NCBI GenBank assembly: GCA_905215065.1
Contig: CAJMOF010000011.1
Location: 29,620 to 93,619, forward strand
DNA: 64,000 nucleotides
DNA from: an uncultured bacterium
Lineage (GTDB): Bacteria > Actinomycetota > Coriobacteriia > Coriobacteriales > Coriobacteriaceae
Direction: 5' to 3'
The translations under genes were made by a program, and so were the position numbers. Every line of letters starts with the position of its first letter. The first letter of the stretch is position 1. A model generated the notes under the pieces. That model was not told the DNA's origin, made no database searches, and saw nothing but the letters and a program-made list of their open reading frames with translations. Shown in pieces: positions 25,158-33,164 of the stretch.

Positions 25158-25529
25158 ATGGCAACTAAGTCTATTGAAACTGAGGCCACCGAGGTTCGCG
25201 CCGTCGCTAAGTACGTGCGTGTTTCCCCCAGCAAGGCCCGCCTGGTGGTCGATCTGATCCGCCGCAAGCCTGTCGCTCAGGCCTTCGACATCCTCCACTT
25301 CTGCGACCGCGCCGTCGCCGTGGATGTCGAGAAGGTTCTCCGTTCCGCCGTTGCGAACGCCGAGAACAACAACGGTCTGCGTGCCGACAACCTGGTTGTC
25401 GCCGCTGCCTATGTTGACGAGGGTCCGACGCTTAAGCGCATCCGTCCCCGCGCCAAGGGTTCCGCTTCTCGCATTCTGAAGCGTACTTCCCACATCACCG
25501 TCGTCGTTGCTCCTCGAAAGGAGGCGTAA
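25158..25529 (+). CDS. rplV: 50S ribosomal protein L22
   Basis: 123 residues; its beta-hairpin lines the exit tunnel (macrolide region, here ARPRAKGSASRI-like RIRPRAKGSASRILKR). RYVRVSPSKARLV-type core present (KYVRVSPSKARLVVDLIR). rpsC starts 6 bases after the stop, its GAAAGGAGG lying within rplV. Confidence 0.98.
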   Translation: MATKSIETEATEVRAVAKYVRVSPSKARLVVDLIRRKPVAQAFDILHFCDRAVAVDVEKVLRSAVANAENNNGLRADNLVVAAAYVDEGPTLKRIRPRAKGSASRILKRTSHITVVVAPRKEA

Positions 25530-25535
25530 AGCTGT

Positions 25536-26246
25536 ATGGGTCAGAAAGTCTACCCCACCGGCTTCCGTCTTGGCATCACCGAGAACTGGCGCTCCCGCTG
25601 GTTCGCAGAGAAGGATTACGCTAAGACCCTCGGTAACGATCTCGAGATCCGCAAGTACCTCGAGAAGCGTCTTTCCCGCGCAGCTGTCTCCCGCGTCGAG
25701 ATCGAGCGCGCTGGCGACAAGGTGAAGGTCATCATCCTCACCGCTCGCCCCGGCGTTGTCATCGGTAAGAAGGGTGCCGAGATCGATACCCTTCGCACCG
25801 AGCTCGAGAAGGTCGCTGGCGTCTCCAAGGGCCAGCTCTCCGTCGACGTTGTCGAGATCAAGCGCCCCGAGCTCGACGCCAACCTCGTTGCTCAGTCTAT
25901 CGCCGAGCAGCTCGAGGGCCGTGTTGCCTTCCGTCGCGCTATGCGCAAGGCTGTCCAGTCCGCCCGCAAGGCCGGCGCTAAGGGCATCCGTATCCAGTGC
26001 TCCGGTCGTCTCGGCGGTGCCGAGATGGGCCGTCGTGAGTGGTACCGTGAGGGTCGCGTGCCTCTGCACACCCTCCGTGCCAAGATCGACTACGGCACGG
26101 CTGTCGCCAGCACCACCATGGGCGCTTGCGGCGTGAAGGTCTGGATCTACCTGGGCGAGAAGCTCCCGGGCCAGCCTGTTCCCAACCCTGCACTCGAGGG
26201 CTCTTCCCGTCCTCGTCGTCGTAACTCCGAGAGGAGGGGTCAGTAG
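25536..26246 (+). CDS. rpsC: 30S ribosomal protein S3
   Basis: 236 residues. KH domain signature VIGKKGAEIDTLR and the C-terminal GRLGGAEMGRREWYREGRVP block are intact. S3 lies at the mRNA entry and has helicase activity with S4 and S5. The stop TAG shares its last base with the rplP GTG start. Confidence 0.98.
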   Translation: MGQKVYPTGFRLGITENWRSRWFAEKDYAKTLGNDLEIRKYLEKRLSRAAVSRVEIERAGDKVKVIILTARPGVVIGKKGAEIDTLRTELEKVAGVSKGQLSVDVVEIKRPELDANLVAQSIAEQLEGRVAFRRAMRKAVQSARKAGAKGIRIQCSGRLGGAEMGRREWYREGRVPLHTLRAKIDYGTAVASTTMGACGVKVWIYLGEKLPGQPVPNPALEGSSRPRRRNSERRGQ

Positions 26247-26749
26247 TGCTTGCCCCTAAGCGTATTCTTCACCGCAAGGTGCAGCGTGGCTCCATGAAGG
26301 GCCAGGCCAAGGGTAATACCGAGCTGCATTTCGGCGAGTTTGGTATCCAGGCTCTCGAGGCCCATTGGATCACCAACCGTCAGATCGAGGCCGCTCGTAT
26401 TGCCATGACCCGCTACATGAAGCGTGGCGGTCGTGTCTACATCACGATCTTCCCCGATAAGCCCATCACTAAGAAGCCTGCCGAGACTCGCATGGGTTCT
26501 GGTAAGGGTAACCCCGAGGAGTGGGTGGCCGTCGTCAAGCCCGGCCGCATCATGTTCGAGGTCAAGGGCGTGCCCGAGGAGGTCGCTCGCGAGGCTCTGC
26601 GTCTTGCACAGCACAAGCTTCCCATCAAGACCAAGATTGTTGCTGCTAAGAACGCTGAGCAGCGCATCGAGAAGGAGATGGCTGAGGAGGCCGCTCTCGA
26701 GGCCAAGTGGGCTGCTGAGGACGCCGCCGCCGCCAAGGAGGAGAACTAA
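26246..26749 (+). CDS. rplP: 50S ribosomal protein L16 with acidic tail
   Basis: 167 residues; binds the A-site region of 23S rRNA. The GTG start overlaps the rpsC stop by one base. The core (1-137, LAPKRILHRKVQRGSMKG to KLPIKTKIVAA) is standard; about 30 extra C-terminal residues rich in Glu and Ala (EKEMAEEAALEAKWAAEDAA) exceed the usual 136-144 residue length. TAATG overlap with rpmC indicates coupling. Confidence 0.98.
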   Translation: MLAPKRILHRKVQRGSMKGQAKGNTELHFGEFGIQALEAHWITNRQIEAARIAMTRYMKRGGRVYITIFPDKPITKKPAETRMGSGKGNPEEWVAVVKPGRIMFEVKGVPEEVAREALRLAQHKLPIKTKIVAAKNAEQRIEKEMAEEAALEAKWAAEDAAAAKEEN

Positions 26750-26964
26750 TGAAGCCCGCAGAGATTCGTGAGCTCTCGGACGCTCAGCTCGTTGAGAAGC
26801 TGAAGGAAATGCGCGCCGAGCTCTTTAACCTTCGTTTCCAGATGGCCACCAGCCAGCTGGACAACACCGCTCGCGTCAACACCGTGAAGAAGGACATTGC
26901 TCGCGTCCTCACGGAGCAGCGCGCCCGCGAGATCGCAGCGGAGAAGTCCGCTGTCGCCGAGTAG
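26749..26964 (+). CDS. rpmC: 50S ribosomal protein L29
   Basis: 71 residues, helical protein at the tunnel exit beside L23. N-terminal KPAEIRELSDAQLVEKL and the ELFNLRFQMATSQL helix identify it. The ATG overlaps the rplP stop (TAATG). Confidence 0.97.
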   Translation: MKPAEIRELSDAQLVEKLKEMRAELFNLRFQMATSQLDNTARVNTVKKDIARVLTEQRAREIAAEKSAVAE

Positions 26965-26980
26965 GACCTAAGGAGAGAAC

Positions 26981-27241
26981 ATGACTGATTCGCGTAACTC
27001 GCGTAAGGTCCGTACGGGTGTCGTTACCTCCGTCTCCGGTGCCAAGACCATTGTTGTCACCATCACCGAGCGCAAGCGTCACCCCAAGTACGGCAAGATG
27101 ATGACCAGCTCCAAGAAGCTGCACGCTCACGACGAGGAGTGCACGGCTGGCGTGGGCGATACCGTCCGCGTTATGGAGACCCGTCCTATGTCCAAGATGA
27201 AGCGTTGGCGCCTCATCGAGGTCGTCGAGCGCGCTAAATAA
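26981..27241 (+). CDS. rpsQ: 30S ribosomal protein S17
   Basis: 86 residues, OB-fold 16S rRNA-binding protein. VRTGVVTSVSGAKTIVVTI and KRHPKYGKMMTSSKKLHAHDE are canonical. AAGGAGAG precedes the ATG. A structured gap of 118 bases separates it from rplN. Confidence 0.98.
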   Translation: MTDSRNSRKVRTGVVTSVSGAKTIVVTITERKRHPKYGKMMTSSKKLHAHDEECTAGVGDTVRVMETRPMSKMKRWRLIEVVERAK

Positions 27242-27258
27242 GCAGTCGCTCTTACGAC

Positions 27259-27311
27259 TTGTACGTTTCCGAAGATGTGCGTATGCCTGGCTTGCATACC
27301 ACGGGCCGTAT
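27259..27311 (+). promoter_or_regulatory. Structured rpsQ-rplN gap with weak promoter
   Basis: TTGTAC (27259-27264), 17 bases and TATGCC (27282-27287) form a candidate promoter. Overlapping it, GTATGC/GCATAC form a hairpin enclosed by GTGCG/CGCAC. In most bacteria rpsQ and rplN are also separated by an operon boundary (S10/spc), which makes a promoter plausible, but the match is weak. Confidence 0.35.
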
Positions 27312-27359
27312 AAAGGCTGCGCACCTCTCTTCGGTTCTTAGTTCGGAGGAACATCTACC

Positions 27360-27728
27360 ATGATTCAGATGCAAACCATGTTGAACGTCGCCGACAACTC
27401 CGGCGCTCGCAAGATTCGCTGCATCAAGGTGCTTGGCGGTTCCAAGCGTCGTTATGCAGGCATCGGCGATGTGTTCATCGGTGCTGTCCAGGAGGCTACC
27501 CCTGGCGCCAACGTCAAGAAGAAGGACGTTGTCCGTTGCGTCGTCGTTCGCACCGTTAAGGAGATCCGCCGCAAGGATGGCTCCTACATCCGCTTTGATG
27601 AGAACGCCTGCGTTGTCATCAACAACGATGGTTCGCCCGTCGGCACCCGTATCTTCGGGCCCGTCGCTCGCGAGCTTCGTGACAAGAAGTACATGAAGAT
27701 CGTCTCGCTCGCTCCCGAGACCCTGTAG
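27360..27728 (+). CDS. rplN: 50S ribosomal protein L14
   Basis: 122 residues; interface protein forming bridge B8 and contacting the silencing factor RsfS. MIQMQTMLNVADNSGARK start and GPVARELRDKKYMKIVSLAPE end are canonical. First gene of the spc-type cluster. GGAGG precedes the ATG. Confidence 0.98.
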   Translation: MIQMQTMLNVADNSGARKIRCIKVLGGSKRRYAGIGDVFIGAVQEATPGANVKKKDVVRCVVVRTVKEIRRKDGSYIRFDENACVVINNDGSPVGTRIFGPVARELRDKKYMKIVSLAPETL

Positions 27729-27741
27729 TTAGGGGAGATAT

Positions 27742-28047
27742 ATGTATATCAAGAAGGGCGATAAGGTCCAGGTTCTCTCTGGTAAGGATCGCGGCAAGCA
27801 GGGCGTTGTCCTGCGTGCTCTCCCCGCCGAGAACAAGGTCGTTGTCGAGGGCGTTTCGGTCGTCAAGAAGGCCGTCAAGCCCAACGCTGCCAATCAGCAG
27901 GGCGGCATCGTTTCGCAGGAGGCTCCCATCGACGCCTCCAACGTCAATCTCGTCTGCCCCGAGTGCGGTAAGGTTACCCGCGTCGGTCACGAGAAGGACG
28001 GCAAGAACAAGCTGCGCGTCTGCAAGAAGTGCGGCCACAAGTTCTAA
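27742..28047 (+). CDS. rplX: 50S ribosomal protein L24
   Basis: 101 residues; assembly initiator with an N-terminal KOW motif (KKGDKVQVLSGKDRGKQG). It carries two CxxC pairs (CPECGK and CKKCGH) in the C-terminal part, a zinc-ribbon-like arrangement seen in some L24 proteins. Normally rplE follows; here a terminator follows and the rest of the spc operon (rplE, rpsN, rpsH, rplF and on) is absent from the window. Confidence 0.97.
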   Translation: MYIKKGDKVQVLSGKDRGKQGVVLRALPAENKVVVEGVSVVKKAVKPNAANQQGGIVSQEAPIDASNVNLVCPECGKVTRVGHEKDGKNKLRVCKKCGHKF

Positions 28048-28073
28048 GCTGCCCGCAACATCAAGTTGCTAGC

Positions 28074-28107
28074 AAAGGCCCGGATGCCACGGCACCCGGG
28101 CCTTTTT
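28074..28107 (+). terminator. Terminator after rplX
   Basis: AAAGGCCCGG and TGCC pair with GGCA and CCGGGCCTTT, followed by T5. This ends the ribosomal cluster three genes into what is usually a long spc operon. Confidence 0.9.
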
Positions 28108-28814
28108 CTATCCCCACTCGATGGCTTCGGTTCTGCCGTCCTGTCATTCCGGTTGTATCCAGTTTTCGGTGCCGTCTCGAATAGAGTGCCGCCAGGTGAC
28201 ACCCTGTCGCGTTTCGTCGGCTTCGGGGACAAAAGTCGGGACAACTCCAAAAACTATTTTCGAACTCAGGGCTTTGAGTTTTTGTTTTTGTCCCAAAGGG
28301 CGCGGCGGGATGCCTTTGGAGGCTCGATAGCGCCGAAAACGCCCGTTTTGAAACTTAAATGCCTTTTCGCGTGCAAGCCGCCAGCTGCAATAGGAAGTGA
28401 ATCAACGCAGGTGGCTTTCAAGCAGTTTGCAAAACTGCAGGTCGCAGGTCTTCATTGCCAGTAGGAGAAATGAGTAGTCTCAGGTGGCTTGCCCATGAGT
28501 TGACGAACGGGATTTGAGATTACGCTGACGTCCGGAAACGCTTCGAGCACGGCGTTACGTTTTTGGGGTTTGGGCGTAGCCCCTGCACCCGCGAGCGCGG
28601 GCCTTAAGCCCGCCGAGAGGGTGACGCGTCGAAAACGAAGGGGAAAGAGAGAAGGGGCCGTCCCTATCATTCAGGTTGCGACCGAAGAAGACAAGGAGAC
28701 CCCCTGAGCCTGAATGATGCCCCACATACCGCGTCCGACCGAGCTCAAGCCGAGCTTTTCCTGACGTCCGCCTTCGCGAAGATGATGGCTGGATTGGCTA
28801 TGGATTGGCAACAC
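28108..28814. other. Gene-free stretch between rplX terminator and IS remnant
   Basis: About 700 bases without a convincing gene. A 10-bp inverted repeat ATCATTCAGG (28666-28675) and CCTGAATGAT (28709-28718) is present. A short + strand frame (about 28708-28850, LNDAPHTASDRAQAELF) reads into the IS remnant and may be the stub of an interrupted gene. A minus-strand frame at 28452-28670 has no family features. Base composition is close to the surroundings but lacks codon structure, so this is probably decayed sequence. Confidence 0.6.
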
Positions 28815-29277
28815 TTATTTGGACGATTCCGGGAGGGACGGCCCCGCCTCCCTGAACTCGACCGGCGACATGTAGCCCAGCGTCGAGTGGATCCTGAAGT
28901 TGTTGTACCAGTGCACGTAATCCAAGAGCTTGGCTCGGAGCTCGCGCGTCCCTCCTCGGTCCTTCGGAGTGGCCGACGATCTCCCCGTTGCAGAGGTCGA
29001 CGAGCAGGCAGACGTAGTTCCACGACGCCCCGACGCGCACGCAGGCCAAGTCGCTGCATATATGGGTGCACGGCGCCCTGCCGCCGAAGCCGCGCGCGAC
29101 GACGTTCGACACGTCGGCCTCGTTGACCACCCCGGGGTGCACCTTGAACCTCTTCCTGCCGTATGCGCCGGCCAGGCCGTTCTTCCTCATGATGCGGCAG
29201 ACGCGGCGCCGGCTGACGGTAACGCCCGACCTCCCGGGCGACGCCTTGATCTTGCGCGATCCGTTCCGGCCCTTGCT
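28815..29277 (-). pseudogene. IS3-family transposase (OrfB) remnant with internal deletion
   Basis: In one minus frame, 29277 down to about 28965 encodes GRNGSRKIKASPGRSGVTVS, RRRVCRIMRKNGLAGAYG and SDLACVRVGASWNYVCLLVD, the typical OrfB centre with the first catalytic Asp. In another frame, about 28950 down to the stop at 28815 encodes LRAKLLDYVHWYNNFRIHS and TLGYMSPVEFREAG, the OrfB C-terminus. About 60 residues including the second Asp and the Glu of the DDE triad are missing at the junction near 28960, and the N-terminus is also lost. It is therefore inactive. It abuts the truncated mtnN at about 29278. Confidence 0.88.
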
Positions 29278-29278
29278 G

Positions 29279-29590
29279 GCGGCGTGCGCCGCCGCGGCCG
29301 CCGTCGCCCCCGACATTAAGGTCCTCAAGGGCCGCGTCGTCTCCGGCGACCAGTTCGTCTCGCCCGCGGAACAGAAGGAGCGAATCCTCGCGACCTTCGG
29401 CGACCTGTGCTGCGAGATGGAGGGCTGCACCATCGCGCAGGCCGCTTATCTCAACGGCGTGCCCCTCGTCGTCGTGCGCGCCATCAGCGACAAGCCCTGC
29501 GCCGAGGGCCGGGTCGTCGACTACAACACCTTCGAGAAGAAGGCCGCCTGCGACTGCGCCCGCATCGCCGCGCGCATGGTTAAGCTTTAG
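29279..29590 (+). pseudogene. mtnN: mtnN remnant: C-terminal half of MTA/SAH nucleosidase
   Basis: About 103 residues of a methylthioadenosine/S-adenosylhomocysteine nucleosidase: VLKGRVVSGDQFVSPAEQK, then LCCEMEGCTIAQAAYLNGV (substrate-binding Met-Glu) and VVVRAISDKPCAEG (catalytic Asp), to the natural C-terminus. The N-terminal half, which carries the other catalytic Glu, is missing; the frame runs upstream into the IS3 remnant without a start. The retained half has no frameshift, so truncation may be recent. A GC-rich hairpin follows (about 29590-29640). Confidence 0.87.
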
Positions 29591-29640
29591 GCCCTGCGCG
29601 CCGGGGCCCTTCTTTATGTTGGGACCCCGGCGCGCCGGGC
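29591..29640 (+). terminator. GC-rich hairpin after the mtnN remnant
   Basis: GCCCTGCGCGCCGGGGCC pairs with GGACCCCGGCGCGCCGGGC with two mismatches around a TTCTTTATGTT loop. Only a short T stretch follows (CCCTTTCC), so termination strength is uncertain. Confidence 0.55.
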
Positions 29641-29816
29641 CCTTTCCAAAGCGAAGTGTCGAGCCGAAGTGTTGAGCGTCGGCCCTGAATGTTCAATGGC
29701 CGTTGTTTTCTGCCCCTCAAGTGGTGGACTTTTCCTCGGAGCTGTTGATTCCCCCACGCGCCCCCTTCCGTTCTCTGTTCTCCCCTTATACTCCTTGTAC
29801 GAGGAGGTAAGAAGTC

Positions 29817-32558
29817 ATGGACAAGACCACACAGGACAGCTTGGCAAAGAAACCCGTCGACATGAGGGACAGGATTCTCGAGCATCTCGAGGCCCTCACC
29901 TCTGCCGTCTCGCTCGACGACCTTGCCCGTCTGTCCACCTCCGACATCGCCGAGACGCTCATCATCTCCAGGAGCCTGGCGAGCCAGTACCTCAACGACC
30001 TTGTTCGCGCCGGTCTTGTGGTTAAGGTGGCGGGCAGGCCTGTCCGTTATTTTCATCGCCGCGCGTTCCAGAAGCGTTTTCAGGTAAAGCTCTCTGCAAG
30101 CGAGTACGCCTCGCTCGCCGACCTCATCCAGGCGACGGGAATCGCCGATCACCGCGACTTCGCGCGTGCCGTGGGCTTCGACATGAGCCTCAGCTCCGTT
30201 GTCGAGCAGTGCAAGGCTGCGGTTCAGTACCCTCCGTTTGGCCTGCCCATCCTCTTGAGCGGCGGCGTGGGTGTCGGTAAGTCTTTCCTTTCTCGCCTTG
30301 TGTACGAGTACGGCAAGAACCAGGGCTTGCTGTCCCGCGACTCCTCCTATGTGCGCATCGACTGCGCCGGGGTCCCGGACGCCGCCTCGTTCAACGGGTT
30401 TCTTGACGAGTCGATCGCGAAAGCGCGCGGGGGTGTGGTCTTTGTCAACGGCATCGAGGCACTCTCTCCCTCTGCGATGGAGCACTGCCTTGCGACGGCC
30501 CTCGGGCTCGATGCCTCCCAGGATGCGCCGCGCGCTCGCCTCGTTCTTTCGACGACGCTTTCCGCCGATGACCTGAAGGTTTCCTCGGCCTACAGCAAAA
30601 TGCCCATCTGTGCCCGCGTCCCCTCACTCAAGGAGCGGACCCCCGAGGAGCGCGAGGATCTCATCTTGAGCTTCCTGCGCAGCGAGGGGTGCCGAATCGG
30701 TTCTGATGTGAAGATCAGCCGCGGCGCATACCGTTGCCTCGTGAACGCGGACTTTTCCGATAACATCGCCGGCTTGCGCGCCTGCGTGACGAACTGCTGT
30801 GCCAAAGCGTTCCTCAATCGCGAGGGCGACTACGTCGTCGTTCGCCCGTATCTTCTTCCCAGCGGGCTCCTCTCCTCCGCGCAGATCGATCAACAGCCCG
30901 ACGATGGCGTTCTGATCGACGCGTCTCTGGATGCCGCCGAGAGCACAGGGCCGGTCGAGCAGGCGCTCGATGCCCTGTGCTCCCTCGATGAGCGATTCTG
31001 CGCCGGAGAGCTCTCTGTCTCCGAGCTTGTCTCGCAAGCTGTCTCCGCTGTGCGCGGCGTTGAGGATCACTTGATCTTCGACCACGGCGTCGCCTCCTCG
31101 AGGTCGCGCGCCTTCGAGCGCGTCGTGGGCGCGGTCCTTGCCGACGCAGGCTCTTCTTATGGCATCGAGCTTTCGAGGAAGGTCGCTTTTCTACTGGCCC
31201 AGGAGATTTGCCTGCAGTTGTGGCCGGGTATCGGCCTGGCTAAGCGAAAGTCTGCCTGTGCGGAGCAAATCTCCCATCTCCTCGGTGCCGTGACCTCCGA
31301 ATTGCCGTTTGCCTCGAGTGTCTCCGATCAGGTCGCCGCAGACGTGGAAGGGGCGCTGGGAATCTCGCTCGATCACTTCACGAAGACGCTTCTGACGCTG
31401 TGCGTCGCATCGGAGTCTCGCGATGCGAAGGCCCTTCGGACGCTCTGCGTCATCTTGTCCCACGGCTACTCAACGGCGACGAGCATCGCCGACGCGGCGA
31501 ACCGTATGCTCGGCATGCATGTGTACGAGGCTGTCGACATGCCCTACGACCAGCAGCTGAAGGACATCGTCGGTCCGCTCCAGCGCCTCGTCGACCGCCA
31601 TTCCTACTGCACCGGGGTCGTGTTCCTCGTCGACATGGGCTCCTTGGAGGAGGCCTATAAGGCCCTCGAGAACGTTACCGACTCCACTATCGGCGTGGTG
31701 AACAACGTCTCTACCGGTCTTGCGCTCGAGATCGGGGTCGGGCTGCTCGGCGGCAAGTCCATCGCCGAGGTTCTTGGCGATGCGACCGCCGCGTGCGTGA
31801 CGCACTGCAAGGTGATCGAGCGCGTCAACCGTGAGGACGCCATCGTCTTCTGCTCCGAGTCCGGGGTCGACGCCGCGGAGAGGATACGCCAGCTCGTCTC
31901 GCAGAGCCTCCCGCACACCATAGGCGCGCGCCTGCTCACGAGGTCCTTTAAGCAGCTCGTCGCGAACGGGTCGAACGACGCCGTTTTCTCCGAGCACCGC
32001 GTCTGCGCCGTCATCGGCACGGGAGACCCCGGGGTCGCCTCCGTCCCCTTCGTCGCCCTCGAGGACATCATGTCGACGGCGTCCGCCTCTAAGGTTGATG
32101 CCGTGTTCGGCAGGTGGCTTGACGCTTCCGAGCTCTCTTCTTTTCACGAGAAGCTGCTCTCGAACATGACGCTGCAGAACGTCATCCGCTCCATCACCAT
32201 CCTCGACCCGGAGCGGCTATTCCATGAGATCGAGAGCGCCGTACACGAGCTTCAGCGCAGGACAGGCGAGAAGATCGGCAGCAACGCCATCATTGGGCTC
32301 TACGTTCACCTCTGCTGTCTCGTCGAGCGCCTTGTTACCAGAAACCCCATTGAGACCTACGTTGGCCAGGACCGCTTCGAGGAGGAACGCGCCGATTTCA
32401 TCGAGTCCTTCAGGCAGAGCTTCTCGAGCATCTCGACGCGCTATCGCGTAGAGGTTCCCGTAAGCGAGATCGCATATGTCTTCGACTACATAAGCGTGAG
32501 CGCCGCCCCGGCGCGAGAAGAGCGCCTCGGCTCCTCGGACCTCCTGCTCGACGAGTGA
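29817..32558 (+). CDS. LevR-like PTS regulator with degenerate AAA domain
   Basis: 913 residues. Order: N-terminal winged helix (15-90), AAA-type NTPase (about 125-350), PRD-like helical region (about 375-510), EIIA-Man-like module (about 535-660, phospho-acceptor candidate His549 in VILSHGYSTATSIADAANRM), an EIIB-like linker, and a C-terminal PRD (about 830-890, GLYVHLCCLVERLV). This is LevR architecture, a PTS-controlled sigma-54 activator. Unusually, Walker A is kept (GGVGVGKS, 149-156) but Walker B reads VVFVNGIE (207-214) in place of a DE pair, and the GAFTGA sigma-54 loop is deleted. No -24/-12 promoter is seen before the PTS genes. AGGAGGT precedes the ATG. It probably controls the adjacent PTS operon by another mechanism. 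Confidence 0.88.
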   Translation: MDKTTQDSLAKKPVDMRDRILEHLEALTSAVSLDDLARLSTSDIAETLIISRSLASQYLNDLVRAGLVVKVAGRPVRYFHRRAFQKRFQVKLSASEYASLADLIQATGIADHRDFARAVGFDMSLSSVVEQCKAAVQYPPFGLPILLSGGVGVGKSFLSRLVYEYGKNQGLLSRDSSYVRIDCAGVPDAASFNGFLDESIAKARGGVVFVNGIEALSPSAMEHCLATALGLDASQDAPRARLVLSTTLSADDLKVSSAYSKMPICARVPSLKERTPEEREDLILSFLRSEGCRIGSDVKISRGAYRCLVNADFSDNIAGLRACVTNCCAKAFLNREGDYVVVRPYLLPSGLLSSAQIDQQPDDGVLIDASLDAAESTGPVEQALDALCSLDERFCAGELSVSELVSQAVSAVRGVEDHLIFDHGVASSRSRAFERVVGAVLADAGSSYGIELSRKVAFLLAQEICLQLWPGIGLAKRKSACAEQISHLLGAVTSELPFASSVSDQVAADVEGALGISLDHFTKTLLTLCVASESRDAKALRTLCVILSHGYSTATSIADAANRMLGMHVYEAVDMPYDQQLKDIVGPLQRLVDRHSYCTGVVFLVDMGSLEEAYKALENVTDSTIGVVNNVSTGLALEIGVGLLGGKSIAEVLGDATAACVTHCKVIERVNREDAIVFCSESGVDAAERIRQLVSQSLPHTIGARLLTRSFKQLVANGSNDAVFSEHRVCAVIGTGDPGVASVPFVALEDIMSTASASKVDAVFGRWLDASELSSFHEKLLSNMTLQNVIRSITILDPERLFHEIESAVHELQRRTGEKIGSNAIIGLYVHLCCLVERLVTRNPIETYVGQDRFEEERADFIESFRQSFSSISTRYRVEVPVSEIAYVFDYISVSAAPAREERLGSSDLLLDE

Positions 32559-32681
32559 CCTTCCCCGCGCCGCCGCAAGCTGACCGCGCGTCCTCAATAA
32601 TCCGATAACCCCTTGCCCGGCGCGAATCCGGATAGCGCCGAGGCAGTACCGAACGCAAAACTTCATTTGATAGGAGCAAAC

Positions 32682-33155
32682 ATGAGTGTTGTTATGGCAC
32701 GAATCGACAATCGCCTGCTTCACGGCATCATCGTGACGCAGTGGGCCCCGGTGTCGGGCGCGACCCGAGTCATGGTCATCGACGACAAGGTCGCCGGCGA
32801 CGAGGTCCTGAAGTCCACCATGAGGATGGCGCGCCCCGCGGGCATGGCCGTTTCGATCATCTCCGAGCAGACCGCGCTCAAGAACTTCGCTGCGGGCAAG
32901 TACGACCGCGAGAAGGTCTTCGTCATCGCCAAGGAGCCCGAGACGATGCTTCGCCTGGTCGAGTCGGGCGTCGAGCTCCCGTCGCTGGTCGTCGGCGGCT
33001 CGCTCGTCAAGGAGGACGGCATCCAGCTCACCCAGCGCGCCTACGCCTCCGCCGAGAACGTCCAGAGCTACAAGGCGCTCATCGCCCGTGGCGTCAAGGT
33101 GACGGCCCAGTTCGTGCCCGCCGACAAGCCCGTCTCCGTCGCAGACCTCATCTAA
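32682..33155 (+). CDS. PTS mannose/fructose/sorbose family IIB component
   Basis: 157 residues. The phosphorylated histidine is His14 in RIDNRLLHGIIVTQW; the rest follows the ManX/LevE IIB fold. The ATG at 32682 has TAGGAG upstream; an in-frame start 69 bases earlier lacks one. First gene of a IIB-IIC-IID-IIA-hydrolase-kinase operon. It receives phosphate from the IIA encoded three genes on and phosphorylates the incoming sugar. Confidence 0.95.
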   Translation: MSVVMARIDNRLLHGIIVTQWAPVSGATRVMVIDDKVAGDEVLKSTMRMARPAGMAVSIISEQTALKNFAAGKYDREKVFVIAKEPETMLRLVESGVELPSLVVGGSLVKEDGIQLTQRAYASAENVQSYKALIARGVKVTAQFVPADKPVSVADLI

Positions 33156-33164
33156 GGGGGAAAT

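Noticed and set aside
28066..28464. 132-codon frame after rplX
   Set aside because: Starts within the rplX terminator, atypical composition and no recognisable features.
32559..32681. Sigma-54 (-24/-12) promoter before the PTS operon
   Set aside because: GGCAG near 32642 and GC near 32655 are spaced 11 rather than 10 bases and lack the TTGC consensus; the regulator also lacks the sigma-54 loop.
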